Assembly: GCA_944548615.1 (NCBI GenBank)
Contig: OX155963.1
Span: 20,020,261-20,084,260, forward strand
Source of the DNA: Micropterix aruncella
Taxonomy: Eukaryota > Arthropoda > Insecta > Lepidoptera > Micropterigidae
Direction: 5' to 3'
Length of the DNA stretch: 64,000 nt
Of this stretch, positions 10,686 to 20,990 are shown piece after piece. Under the pieces are notes generated by a model. The model was not told the origin of the DNA and did not search any database. It worked only from the letters and a program-made list of their open reading frames with translations. The position numbers were made by a program, and so were the translations under genes. Each line of letters starts with the position of its first letter. Positions within the stretch are counted from its first letter, which is position 1.

Positions 10686-11410
10686 GAGCTGTCAACTACA
10701 AAGGGCGAACCCTTCACCTCAGAAAGTTTTAACGATAATGTTCGCTTTGTCTCCCATGAGGTGAGTGCAGAAGACTTGGGACGAAAAACAATCCACAGTC
10801 TAGTTACGCCACCTGCCCGTCAGAGGCCAAGCTGGATGCTGGCACTGGGCCAGGATACCGGTATACCGGTACCGATCCCCATGCCTGTCAGAGGCCAACG
10901 CCTCACAGCGAGGCACCGCGAAAGGTAAAACAGCAGGCAGCCGCGCCCCTTGACTGCTAGTTTGGCAAGATATCTCCGTCTGGAATTAACTTTCAGAAAA
11001 CCTCCTACCTCCTGACTGGTTACAGGATCGAGGTCGCTTGCGCGGTCCTCTTCCTTATGAAGCGGTGACACGGTGTCTACCGAATCTATCGCGGACCACG
11101 CCATCCTTTGCCCGGCGTATTCACCCGGGATCGGTGACCGAATGTTCGTTTTAAGAGCAGTTTCCATAAGGTTAACAACCACCCCCGCTCCATAGGAAAC
11201 AATACTGTTTCCAGACTCCCTCGGCTGTCGGTCGGAATGCACAATCGATTGGCTGACGCAGGAGCGCCCAGATTAACTCCCAGTGGAAACTGGCCCGCAA
11301 GGCAGAGTCCTACCCGGGCTAGCACTTTTACGTGGAGGTCGCCGGATGGGTGTTGACCCGTGCGTTTGGCCGACCCTACACATGGGTCTTAGTGGCCAAA
11401 TTGCAATAGG
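10686..11410 (+). repeat. 0.9-kb repeat family C, copy 1
   Basis: Starts GTCAACTACAAAGGGCGAA and continues through GTCAGAGGCCAACGCC, GATATCTCCGTCTGGAATTA (10,969), the Ser/Arg-like CTTGCGCGGTCCTCTTCC, TCGCGGACCACGCCATCC, and CAATCGATTGGCTGACGC. It is GC-rich compared with its surroundings. The minus-strand open frames (140 and 79 residues) are not shared in phase with other copies, so I do not treat them as genes. Near 10,825-10,890 the beginning of the GTCAGAGGCCAA segment appears twice, an internal duplication specific to this copy. Confidence 0.75.
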
Positions 11411-12700
11411 GCCCATTAGCTGTTTAACAAACAAATAATCGACAGAAATACGTTACGTTTTCTATAAGACGCAAAGCGTATTGCACCGTGAATACATGGT
11501 TTAAAAATGTAGCGAATCGCTAGCAATTGTATAGAAGTCGGTTACAAACAGCCCTGTGACGTTACTTCACACCTTCTACCCCTGAATTATTTACACTAAA
11601 AATAAGTGATCCCAGCCTCGACAGTTAATCTACATACTTAATTAATTTATCCCATTTTCTGCTCCTCTAACCTAATTCGCCCGCCTGGCGGAGGCGATAC
11701 TACGTCTCTAATAAAGTGCTATCATTCTAGCCTTTCTACACCTTTGTTATAAGGCAGGCTTTTCAGAAGCCGTCGAGGCTCGCTGGGGAAATTTAGATAT
11801 TTCATCGCAGGACGAAAGTGATAATAACGTTTTAATTATGTAATTTGATAAACAGATTCTTAGGTCATTGGCAGTGCGAGTGCGAGTAGACAACGCAGAA
11901 AAATATAACGATGTCAGAAATACGCATGTTTCAACAAGGCTTAAGTAAATAACCCTGACTATGGTCCATACGTATGAATTAACATTACGCGTAACGGTGT
12001 TAGCGTGACGGTAGCTTCCGTGATTAAAACATAATGTTACTTCATTACGTCCCGATCTTGGGATATCGCTTCGAACATGACAGCATGTAGTAGTATACGT
12101 GCGGTTATAGTCAGAAACATGAATCATGTTGAAGCTACTGTATAGTATCATTATACAATTATTCTATTCATTTTATTTCCGCATTAACCGTAAGGAAACT
12201 GTTGATATATATAATCGAGTAATGGAGTTCAAGAAAATTCCATGTAATTCAACAAAATTACGATTTAAAAGTCGTTATTTCTTTATTTCTTTAAATATTT
12301 CTTTATTTCTTAAGAAACATACAACATTGCTAAACTATTTTACAAATGTGATCGTAACAATTAATGTGAGACCGTTTACTTGTTGTCAAGGTTTTACAAT
12401 AAGTGTTTAGTAGTTTTATTAAACTTTGATTTATTTAAGTTATCCAATCCGGAGGAGTAGAGATAGAAGGGGAATGGTTTGCAGTTTAAACATACATACA
12501 TATACACGTATACATTTTTTTATACATTTACATACATATATACATAATATACATATTAATAAATACATACAGAAATAAATAAATACATAAATACAGAGAA
12601 TAAATACAGAGAATAAATACATACATAAATGTCATCAAAATAATACGTATATCTTATGTTATATCTATCTTATAATGTTACGTCCTTGCGTTCGGCGTTC
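11411..12700. other. No gene recognised
   Basis: Unique-looking moderately AT-rich sequence. The longest frame (134 codons, minus strand, 11,747-12,151) shows no domain and an irregular composition. A duplicated word TTTCTTTATTTCTTTAAATA and TTTCTTTATTTCTTAAG occurs at 12,278-12,312. From 12,485 to 12,630 there is an ATAC/AATA-rich simple-sequence tract. Confidence 0.4.
12485..12630. repeat. ATAC/AATA-rich simple repeat
   Basis: Degenerate ATACAT units followed by AATAAATAC units, with GAGAATAAATACA present twice in tandem (12,596-12,620). It resembles the ACATACGTATGC minisatellite that flanks the LTR element at 46.7 and 56.7 kb but is not the same unit. Confidence 0.7.
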
Positions 12701-12965
12701 GGCAGTGGGAACATTTTAAGAAGAGGGTTCCACGTAGAAGAGAGTTTGTAACCGCCGCCTCTGTTGAAGTTTGGGGATCTTCTTATTTCAATGGCTTCCC
12801 GGATCATGCGAGGAAAATCGGCGATCTGCGAACGTATATTGGATAGCGGAAGTAACCACTGGGTGCAGTTTCAAAATCCCATTGTGCTATCCAAGGAACA
12901 ATTCTACTTTGAGAGATTCTCGATTCTCGAGCTCAGGAGACTAGCCAGCCCAGTCTCCTGAGCTC
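12700..12965. mobile_element. Rearranged Penelope-like C-terminal fragment
   Basis: On the minus strand, 12,820 down to 12,715 encodes PRMIREAIEIRR followed by NFNRGGGYKLSSTWNP, the signature C-terminal end of insect Penelope-like (GIY-YIG associated) proteins. On the plus strand, 12,853-12,925 encodes NHWVQFQNPIVLSKEQFYFE, which resembles the segment that normally lies immediately before PRMIREAIEI. The two halves are therefore on opposite strands and inverted with respect to each other. Both are short and the second match is weaker. No reverse-transcriptase part is present. Confidence 0.55.
12929..12965. repeat. Perfect 14-nt hairpin
   Basis: GAGCTCAGGAGACT (12,929-12,942) and its exact complement AGTCTCCTGAGCTC (12,952-12,965) enclose a 9-nt loop. 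AATAATAAAA follows within ten bases. It sits at the edge of the Penelope-like fragment and just before the palindromic element at 13.0 kb, so it may be a terminal structure. Confidence 0.9.
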
Positions 12966-13002
12966 AACCGAATAATAAAACACTGTGAGGTATGAAATTG
13001 AA

Positions 13003-13205
13003 TACTATCGCGGTTGTTTGCCATTATAAATAAGATAAAAACGAATTTACAGCGTGAAGTTTGTAGCAGCCGACGTTTCGGCGATGTACCAACCACCGTT
13101 GTCTAGGGTAGTCTATCCTAGACAACGGCTGTTACAACATCACCGAAACGTCGGGTGCTACAAACTTCGAGTGGAAATTTCGTTTTTATTTTATTTATAA
13201 CATTT
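13003..13205. mobile_element. Palindromic element family D, copy 1
   Basis: About 200 bp that folds back on itself. Left arm: GAATTTACAGCGTGAAGTTTG, GCCGACGTTTCGGCGATG, CCGTTGTCTAGG. Right arm: CCTAGACAACGG, CATCACCGAAACGTCGGGTG, CTACAAACTTC. Outer flanks CATTATAAATAAGATAAAAACG and CGTTTTTATTTTATTTATAA also pair. Copy 2 is at 14,534-14,740. No coding potential. It may be a foldback derivative of the Penelope-like element next to it; that link is inference from adjacency only. Confidence 0.8.
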
Positions 13206-13474
13206 GTGGGATATTTTGAAGTGTACGAGTAATCTACGGAATCACTCAATAACGTCGGAAGAAACACTGAAAAATGTTTTGAATCAAGAATGGCGGGGGT
13301 TCCCTAAGATACCGTGCGGCTAGCTAGTAAAGAGTTTGCCGAAAAGAATTGCTGCTGTAATTAAGGCTAAAAGTGGCCTAAGAACCTGTGGCCTGGCCTA
13401 AAGTTGGTATATCTGTCCAAGCTTTATAGACCATGAAAGGGCACAAATATGTATTTTTTTTACAAAGAAGGATG

Positions 13475-13800
13475 TAATGGTATCCGCTTTGTTGTAACTC
13501 GCCACTAGATGGCGCTGCAGCGCATCAACTTCTAAAATGTTGAACCGATCGCGATGAAAATTGGTATACATAGACATTTGAGCACGCGTCCTATGTTTGC
13601 GCTTTGTCGTAACTTGCCACTAGGCAGCGCTGCAGCAGGTCAACTTCTATGCCGTTCAACCCATCGCCATGAAAGTTGGTATACATAGGTATTTGAGAAG
13701 GGATAATATTTTCGCCCTATCCACTTTGTTGTAGCTCGCCACTAGATTGCGCTGCAGCAAATCAACTATCTACTATACCGTTCAATCGATCGCCATTAAA
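13475..13800 (+). repeat. Tandem array of ~118-bp units with CTCF-like motif (cluster 1)
   Basis: Three tandem units with spacing 115 and 122 bp. Each contains TTGT-GTAACTCGCCACTAGATGG-like sequence, then GCGCTGCAGC, a CAACTTCTA word and a GAACCGATCGC-ATGAAA-TTGGTATACATAG word. The segments at 13,502-13,518, 13,617-13,633 and 13,739-13,755 match CCACTAGATGGCGCTGC with 0, 3 and 1 differences, close to the known insect CTCF binding motif. An inverted cluster is at 32,490-32,875. Confidence 0.85.
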
Positions 13801-14533
13801 AATTTATAAAAGAGAATTAGGAAGTTGAAAGGACCAATAAACCGATGTAATTTTTTGAATAGATATAGCTGAAGGAACGGTGAGTAACATAGGCTAGATG
13901 GGTATGTGGGGGGGGGAGTGAAGGGTAAGAGTGAGAGGGGAAAGAAGCGGATACCCACCCGAGCAGTCTACAAAATGTTCCACTAGTAGTCTATAAAAAA
14001 AAATATTTGAATAGGCTAGCATTCTTAGTTTCCGAGATATTAAGGTTTATTATGTTGGTGACCCGGATTCATTACCTCCGAGTGTAGTAAGTATATTTTA
14101 TTGATTAGAAGAAGGTTGTGTTTATTACTCTGCATTGAATATTGAATAGTTAGCATGTTCACTGTGTACACATCGTCAATATTTCAGATAGCTTATATAG
14201 CTTACTATTTTGATATACGGGTATCGAGGCAGCGATGAGCGAAGCCTCGTGCGGAATCTTGTTTGCCAGGCTGATCGCGGTCGCTCCTTTCCTCGTCGCT
14301 CGCACCAAGTAAACGCTGATTCAATTTGGCACGCGATCCGCCTAGCGCAAATCCCAATCGACACATCGCAAATACAGCCAGCCGGCACATACCCACGATC
14401 TATGCGAATATAGATATTTAGGCTGCGTATTCTAAGCAATAGGGGACAAAACATGCGAACGCGGAAATGCTGTTTTGCGAGTCCCCAAAAAAGAAGTGTT
14501 ACGTGTTTATTTATTTTTATTTTATAATATAAA
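13801..14533. other. No gene recognised; purine-rich tract and GC-rich patch
   Basis: At 13,905-13,950 there is a G-rich purine tract with a run of nine or more Gs. At 14,210-14,415 a GC-richer patch is open in one frame on the plus strand and two on the minus strand, none with a recognisable domain. It could be unique host sequence, such as a regulatory region, but nothing decides this. Confidence 0.35.
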
Positions 14534-14740
14534 ATCGATGACTATCGCGGTTGTTGGACATTATAAATAGGATACAAAACGAATTTACCGCGTGAAGTTT
14601 GTAGCACCCGACGTTTCGGTGACGTTGCAGCCGTCGTTGTCTAGGGTAGACTCTAGACAATGGCGGCTGCAAACGTCACCGAAACATCAGGTGCTACAAA
14701 TTTCACGCGGTAAATTCGTTTTGTATCCTATTTTACTTTA
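14534..14740. mobile_element. Palindromic element family D, copy 2
   Basis: Second copy of the foldback element at 13.0 kb, with better preserved symmetry. Left: ACGAATTTACCGCGTGAAG, GTAGCACCCGACGTTTCGG, CGTTGTCTAGGG. Right: CTCTAGACAATGGCGG, GTCACCGAAACATCAGGTGC, CTTCACGCGG-like and TTCGTTTTGTATCCTATTT. Both copies share the left lead-in ACTATCGCGGTTGTT. Confidence 0.8.
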
Positions 14741-16800
14741 TTTGGTTAACAAACAGCGTTAATAAATAACAAACATAAAAAGATAAAAATAAAACTATGA
14801 CTAATTATATGTTAACACTATTTACCCTGAGTTTTATGTGTACAATATCTCCGTTATTATACCTTATATAATACATACATTTCTTTAGCAGTGATTAATT
14901 GTTAAAGAAAAAAAAAAGATTCATGTATGTATGTTTTCCGTTTCTTTATTCCACATGCCAAATATGATCATGTCATCATCGGAATTAGAATATAAAAATA
15001 ATGAATTGTAATAAAATAATAATAATAATAATTTAAAAAAACACTTTATTTGCTTATTCAAAAATACGAGCTTATTGCTTAAATGCAATATTTTACAGTT
15101 AACCTTAACCTAGTGTTAATAAACTAATTAATTAAATTTATAAAGGCAATTCAGCAGAAATAAAAACAATAAATTTAAGAAGAAAACAATCAATAAACCT
15201 ATAATGACGCAGCGGACGCAGGGGGGAGGGGAGGGGGGGAGTTTATGAGCGTGGGTTAAAGTGTTCTTTGAGCACTAATATTATAGTAGTGTTCTTTGAG
15301 CACAAATAATCATTCTTAAAATAGTCATAGGTAAAAATAGTCACTAAAAATTAAGACATTAAAAAAGAAAGACAATAAAAAGGTATAAAATAATAGTAGA
15401 TAGTCAACATATTGATGGTGGGATATTGAAAGTATATTTACAAATCAAGCAGAAGTCTTAAAAATGTGGGAAGTGAAACATCTTCTCATCTTTATTTATA
15501 TTTTTAACCTGTATAAATTACCTACTCATATTATTAAGATAAGTTAAATTATAATGAAGGTTCAACCAATAGAAATAAAATAAATGGGTTCAGAAAATTG
15601 CGACGATTTAAGAAAAATCCCTCACTTTCTCAATATCATAGCTTCAGCGTGTATAGCTTTCTATCGGATATTAGGGTTTATATCTCTTAAGTTATTAACC
15701 TTATCAGTCATTTATGTAATTCTGATAAAGAAGCTCACATTTCTGGCATATACGAGTATATTATTTGTACTAAAGACATAATGTCTTTGATACACACATA
15801 TGGCGTTTAAGTCCTATCTATCCTATTTCAGAAAACGCTATCAGGTATTCACAATTTAAAATTTGTCGCGGTTCTTTTCGGTGGGCTCTCGCTACCTACT
15901 CTTTAGTTATTAACTATATCCATGTCATTGGAGAGTCTTTCCTAAATTCTAATAAATTATTCTACGAAGATATACTTTTCTGTTATATTACGAAGATTAT
16001 ATTAAGATATACTATAAGATATAATTCAGCGAAGTCAACGATATAATAAACGATATATCGGAAGCCCAAGCATAAGCGGTGTGTGTCCTCTTTAAGTCGG
16101 TACGTTGAAAACAACGGTGACCCATAAAAAGCAAGAGGTCTGCCCCAGGCAAAGGCGGAAATTGTCCCGACCTTTACGCAATTATTCCCCCGATACCGCG
16201 ACGCTTCCCTTTATCCTCACTAGCAATACAATAACGCAAAGAAAATCCTTCTTCATTTTCTTCCGTTTTCGCCAGGCGACTCTCAACCGACGCATAAGGC
16301 CGAAGGACTAATCCTTTAACAGTTCGTCTTCCTTTTCTACAAGTCTTGTCCTTGAACAAAGGAAGAAAAAAATCTTAGTTGCTTTATAGTCGGTCATTGC
16401 CAAGAGTAGAGTAACCGAAATGGTGCATTTTAATACGTTTCGTCAATACGGTTAGAAAGTTTTATTGTGTTAAAAATGTACAACACTATCTATCTGCAAG
16501 CTGAATTTCACATACTTGGAAGAAGACTTTTAGAACATTCACGAAAAAGACGGGAAGACTTTTAAAACCGTTCCTTTTTAGTGTCAAGAATATGACTATA
16601 TTTATTATGGATTTTGTCAAAAAAAAATCCAAACAAGTCACAGGAACAGCATTTTTACTTCCCTAAAAATATACCGTGTTACATGAAGTATGTAAATAGG
16701 GTAAGTTTTGTTTTCAAAAAAATAATAGAATTCAAGTTTGCACCGGATATACACGTTTTGAGATCCTGGGAAACTATAAATGGTGATTTCTTGAAAATGC
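14741..16800. other. No gene recognised
   Basis: AT-rich sequence. Points of note: (AAT)n near 15,011-15,032, a G-rich tract at 15,221-15,240, the 16-base word AGTGTTCTTTGAGCAC twice (about 15,260 and 15,287), and CGATATAATAAACGATATAT near 16,038. Open frames at 15,584-15,781, 16,105-16,311 and 16,614-17,060 have no domain features and the last runs through a microsatellite. Confidence 0.4.
15221..15240 (+). repeat. G-rich tract with G-quadruplex potential
   Basis: Three uninterrupted G runs (six, four and seven Gs), separated by single A bases, with enough Gs for four stacked G-tracts. Nothing nearby shows that it has a role. Confidence 0.7.
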
Positions 16801-16807
16801 GTATCTA

Positions 16808-16888
16808 TGTGCGTGCGTGCGTGCTCGCGTGCGTGCGTGCGTGCGTGCGTGCGTGTGTGTGTGTAAGTGTGTGTGTGTGTGTGTGTAC
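16808..16888. repeat. (TGCG)n/(TG)n microsatellite
   Basis: About 50 bases of GCGT units followed by about 30 of GT, an uninterrupted alternating purine-pyrimidine tract apart from two breaks. Such tracts can adopt left-handed DNA. The ACA/RA-rich peptide frame across it is an artefact of the repeat. Confidence 0.9.
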
Positions 16889-19140
16889 ATCAGACACTAC
16901 ACGACCAATAACGACCAAATTACGTACAAAAATAATTCAAGCTCATGACGAGATTTCAAAGGCTGATAGAGATATTCGTATTTTTTTCGAAATTGAGGCC
17001 TTTTCAAAATTAAAAAAAAAACATAAATCCACTGATTATAGTCTTAGAAAAAAATATTAAATGAATACGACCTAGAATTGGTTGTAAGAGATTGTCATAT
17101 GAGAACAAATCCGCCGATTGTGATTTCACAATAAAGAGTAAAAACAAACAAACAAAACAATTCTAAGAACATTTTCCTACAACTCTTGCTTCGCCACTCA
17201 TTACGTTTGGCAGCTTTTGAATTAAAATTGTTCTCTGAAAATTGAATACTTGATAGCTCCGTTATTATTAATGTTAGAAAGGAAAGTATACAAGTATCAG
17301 AATCCTGAGAATAATGCGCCTAACTTTGATGTATTTCTATAATCTTTAGTAGTTTACGAGGTTATTATTAAAAAAAATTAAATGATGGGTAGAAAATAAT
17401 GCATTTGAAAATGAAACCTGAAAATCACGATTATTATAGCCCAAAACTAGAACAGTGACGCATTATTTGTAGCTTAATCAAGACGAAATTTGGGAATGTA
17501 CATGATACCGTGTATCAACCGTATACTTTTTTAATCATTCGCTAATAAATATCTACGACTTGGACGACTATACGTATAAGCATATGACATAATACTCGTC
17601 AATAATGGCATACTCTAGTTATATTAATAATGTCATACCGTAGTAATGTGTCATTTCCTTCGATGGTTTAACTTCTTACCTGGAAAGAAAGAAAGCAAGC
17701 ATTTTAGAAATAGTCTTTAAAAATATTTAAATTTATTAAATAATTTTAATTTATTAAAATATTATATTAAAATCACAGTTTTTGCTTTAAACCTAAAATA
17801 TAGAGAAGCTACAGTCTGAAAATAAAAGTAGATCCTACGTTTTGGGAAAAATATTTATATTGTAACACAGTAATGTGAGAATAGTAAGACTGAATAATCT
17901 TGGGTCATGTCTCCGTACCGTCTCCCAAGAGGCGTATTGTACTCAAAACTAGTGTTTCTGCTCCTTTACTGATTCTATCACATAATATCTATGTTTGAAT
18001 GATTATGAGCTTGAAAGAAGAAGATAGAAAGTGTCGTGTCTCCGTTACATAACACAGGCCAACAGATGTTTTGGTGCCGAGGCATAAGGAGCTGATTTCA
18101 CGTGAATTTGACGCCCTGAACTCATACGGCGTTTGTGTTTGTCTAGGAGCTCAAATTTCTAAGATACAACATGTTCGTTACACTATTCTGAGTTAAAACC
18201 GTGGATCAAATGAGGTAAACAGGGAATTTTGGTTATAATATTATACAAATATTATTATATACTAAAATACCTAGTCGCCGAATCTTTCGAAAGGTTTTTT
18301 CTTCTTCTTCTTCGCATATGTAAATACACATTAGGATGGTTTACACATTTTCTTCTTATTGAACTCAATTTATTTCTGTTCAATAAAACAACATGTTTTA
18401 TGTTAATTTTATAACAACTCCTTCCTAAATACAAAAAATCCGCCTTACGAGCTTTGATGTCCGCCCGCCGCCAGAGATTATACCAGCGAGGGAGAATTCC
18501 TCTCTTTAAGTGATGGGTGTTCTGAAGAGCTGATATAGAAAAACCGATTTCGTATTCAGATTCAGTGCCCCAAATATAGCTAAAATCAGTTCTAAAATCA
18601 TAGGCACCATTTTTTTTGTTTTTCTTGTAGGCCTGTGTAATAGTTAATTTTGACTACGATTGAGACACTTGGGCACCAACAATTTGTAGTTAAACTATAC
18701 GAAATGTCACACAAAACATGACGTTAAACTGTACCTAGAAGTGAATTTTGAAACACTGACAATGATTCTTTAGCTCCGCTTCGTATAGTTTTGTTCATTT
18801 TTAACGCAAAAAAACGTAAATAGCGAGAATAAATAACAAAGTGAACGCAATTTCATGAACATAACCCACAGGATACAACTCATCTGACACAAAGGTTAGT
18901 GTTGCCACGTCAAATTATTTTTCCCTTACTTTTTTTGGTCTTTTTGCCAAACTGTACATATCCGTTGATTTTACCGTTGTCACTGGGGCTGGAGTCTGTG
19001 CCAAGTGTGCGCTAATGCTGCGATGGGCGACGGGCGACGGGCCCAGACTGCGATGGGCGACACAACGGTGCATCCTATTTACAATCCGGGATGCGAATCA
19101 ACCGGCCGCCCAGTCTAAGCGGTGGTGACCACATTTGAAA
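16889..19140. other. No gene recognised
   Basis: Mostly AT-rich. A TTCTTC run at 18,299-18,315. One TGCCAAACTGTA word near 18,945. From about 18,975 to 19,135 the sequence is GC-richer, with CGATGGGCGACGGGCGACGG and CTGCGATGGGCGACACAACG (19,020-19,066), a short imperfect tandem of GATGGGCGAC. Confidence 0.35.
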
Positions 19141-19141
19141 T

Positions 19142-19595
19142 ATGAATATCTCTCTTTCCTCCTCACTCTCGAAAACCTGGAGCATTTCGAAAGTCACTCA
19201 GCCGAGTAAACGCAAGCGCGCCAGACCGCAAATTGGAACGCGTTTACCCGCAAATCCGAAAGGCTTTCCGTTTATGTCAGGACGGATCGTTAAAATACAC
19301 AAAACAGAAAAGATCGGAGGATTTGGGGACGACGCGTCGGGCATCCATGCAAAAAATCTCCATTCACCTCGGCGGGAGAGGTACTTCACGGGAAAGCAAA
19401 TACTACGGATATGGCGACTGTTTCAATCAAAGGGGGACAAAGAACGAGGACGCGGAATATTTGAGGAATATAATATAATGATTTGTTGGAGAATTGGCGC
19501 CGCAAATCGCGATCAAATATGGACTTGATGGAGCGGATTTATCAAGATATTCGCGGAGGACTACAAGATTTGAAAAATAGGAAGGTATGGTAACC
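19142..19595 (+). other. GC-richer, coding-looking patch of unknown identity
   Basis: Plus-strand frames are open over most of this stretch in more than one phase: 19,142-19,528 (128 codons, basic, with KRKRARPQIGTRLP), 19,233-19,478, and a short frame ending at about 19,590 that reads DLLENWRRK then DLMERIYQDIRGGLQDLKN. I recognise no family. The change of phase along the stretch would fit a decayed coding sequence, and AAG followed by GTATGG at 19,581 looks like a splice donor. This is weak evidence and chance openness in GC-rich DNA is the alternative. Confidence 0.25.
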
Positions 19596-19689
19596 TCGAA
19601 GTCGAAGAATGTTGTTGCTACCTCATTTTTAAACAAAGGACAGACAGGGTTAATGTTGTATAAAAATAAGCTATTTACTCTTGCTGTGT

Positions 19690-19770
19690 TATTTTGTAAT
19701 TATCATTATTTTAATATTAATAATGATATTATTACTATTATTAATAATAATAATAATAAGTGGTAATTTT
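19690..19770. repeat. (ATT/AAT)n-rich tract
   Basis: ATTATTTTAATATTAATAAT followed by repeated AATAAT units. It is simple sequence at the left edge of the family A copy that follows. Confidence 0.6.
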
Positions 19771-19779
19771 AGTAATTTA

Positions 19780-20110
19780 AAGAATGAGTCGAGAACTGCC
19801 GTTACAGAAAGTGAAAGATTGTATTTATAATTATTTTTATTATGGTTTTTTATGAAATATTTGTGGTTGATGTATTTATCTATATAGATACACGTATATT
19901 TCCGAAATGTACTCAATCAGACCTTTCATTTGACACTAAACACGATATATTTATGTTAATTTATTGACATCTGGACATTCAGACATTTAGACAACTACTT
20001 GCTCGATATTTGGAGACTTAATGTACTCTATGATACTCGGGATGACACGATTCTAACAATACTATACACTTCTAAATCGGCTCAAACGTTTAGAAGTTTC
20101 TCTTCCACCT
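19780..20110 (+). repeat. Dispersed repeat family A, copy 2 (longest)
   Basis: Longest and clearest copy. It reads GACTGCCGTTACAGAAAGTG (variant), AT-rich block, TTTGTGGTTGATGTATTTAT, ATATAGATACACGTATAT, TTCCGAAATGTACTCAATCAG, ACACGATATATTTA, GACATCTGGACATTCAGACA, then GATACTCGGGATGACACGAT and CTTCTAAATCGGCTCAAACG. The copies at 7.6 and 22.5 kb are partial and inverted; the one at 63.4 kb is same-strand. After it, TCAATAATTCGAATGGATAC (20,123) recurs with changes at 20,226. Confidence 0.7.
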
Positions 20111-20339
20111 CTCCTACAGCTGTCAATAATTCGAATGGATACCTACAACAAGTTAATCACCGTAATAACCAAAAAAGCCAGTAAAAAGTTTTATAATCAA
20201 AATAGAAGCCTAATAATCGAAAAAGTCAATAATTCGAATAGATACGTACTAAAATGTATTCATCGTAATATCCAAAGAAGTCGGTAAAATGTTAAATAAT
20301 CAAATTAAATCTACATAATACATTTAAAAACTAAAAATA

Positions 20340-20990
20340 ATTTTTTTTTTTTCAATTTCAATTTATTTCCAAAAAAAAATCCTAATAGATTGTAGAAACT
20401 TAATATTTAGGTACATTTAAATTACAGTCTATTAGTCCGTTTTTACAATATTTAAATTTATCACCAAGTACATACAGTTACTTCATTATTGCTTTAAGGG
20501 CATCAAAATCATTTTAAAGATTTATTTACTAAAACCGTATATAATTTTAAAAAAAAATATATATTTAATATAAGATGAAATAAAATAACCAGACAAAAAA
20601 GCTCTGTTTTTTAGGTATTTTTGAAAGATCATGCGTCTCAAATTCCGTTAGATTATAGAACACTTAACTAATAACCATCCCTTCATCATCATTATCATTT
20701 AAATGGGTACAATGTTTAAACATTCATGGCCCTTGAATTAGGTCAGATCATAGAGAGGGTGGCCTATCAGGATGTCCTTAATGTTTTTATTTTTTTATTT
20801 TATGTCTTCCAGCTGTTTAATAGTGGTAGGGAGTATATTATAGTATTTAATGCTAAGGTATCAGAAGTAGATTTTGTGTAATTTTGCCAATCTTATTCGG
20901 GGTGCGTATAAAAAAGAGCTACCGCGAGTATTATGAGAGTAAATGTCAGCATTCGTTGCGCTTTCTATTAGGTGCTGACTGGCATACCTT
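20340..20990 (-). mobile_element. LINE 3' relic with poly(A) tail
   Basis: Oriented on the minus strand. A run of T at 20,341-20,352 on the plus strand is the poly(A) tail, preceded on the minus strand by GGAAATAAATTGAAATTGAA. Near 20,930-20,810 the minus strand encodes RGSSFLYAPRIRLAKLHKIY, a stop, then YLSIKYYNILPTTIKQLEDI, the C-terminal tail of CR1-like insect LINE proteins. The reverse-transcriptase part is absent, so it is 5'-truncated, and the in-frame stop shows decay. Confidence 0.6.

Noticed and set aside
10820..11325. Minus-strand frames of 140 and 79 codons in family C
   Set aside because: The corresponding frames are broken or shifted in the copies at 26.3, 43.6 and 59.6 kb, so the openness is not conserved.
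11747..12151. 134-codon minus-strand frame
   Set aside because: No domain, no signal features, irregular composition and no supporting neighbours.
13060..13160. Possible hammerhead ribozyme (CCGAAACGTC word in palindromic family D, near a Penelope-like fragment)
   Set aside because: The conserved CUGANGA core strand is absent in both copies; the GAAAC-GUC resemblance alone is not enough.
16614..17060. 148-codon plus-strand frame
   Set aside because: A third of it is the GCGT/GT microsatellite and the rest is lysine-rich AT-biased translation.
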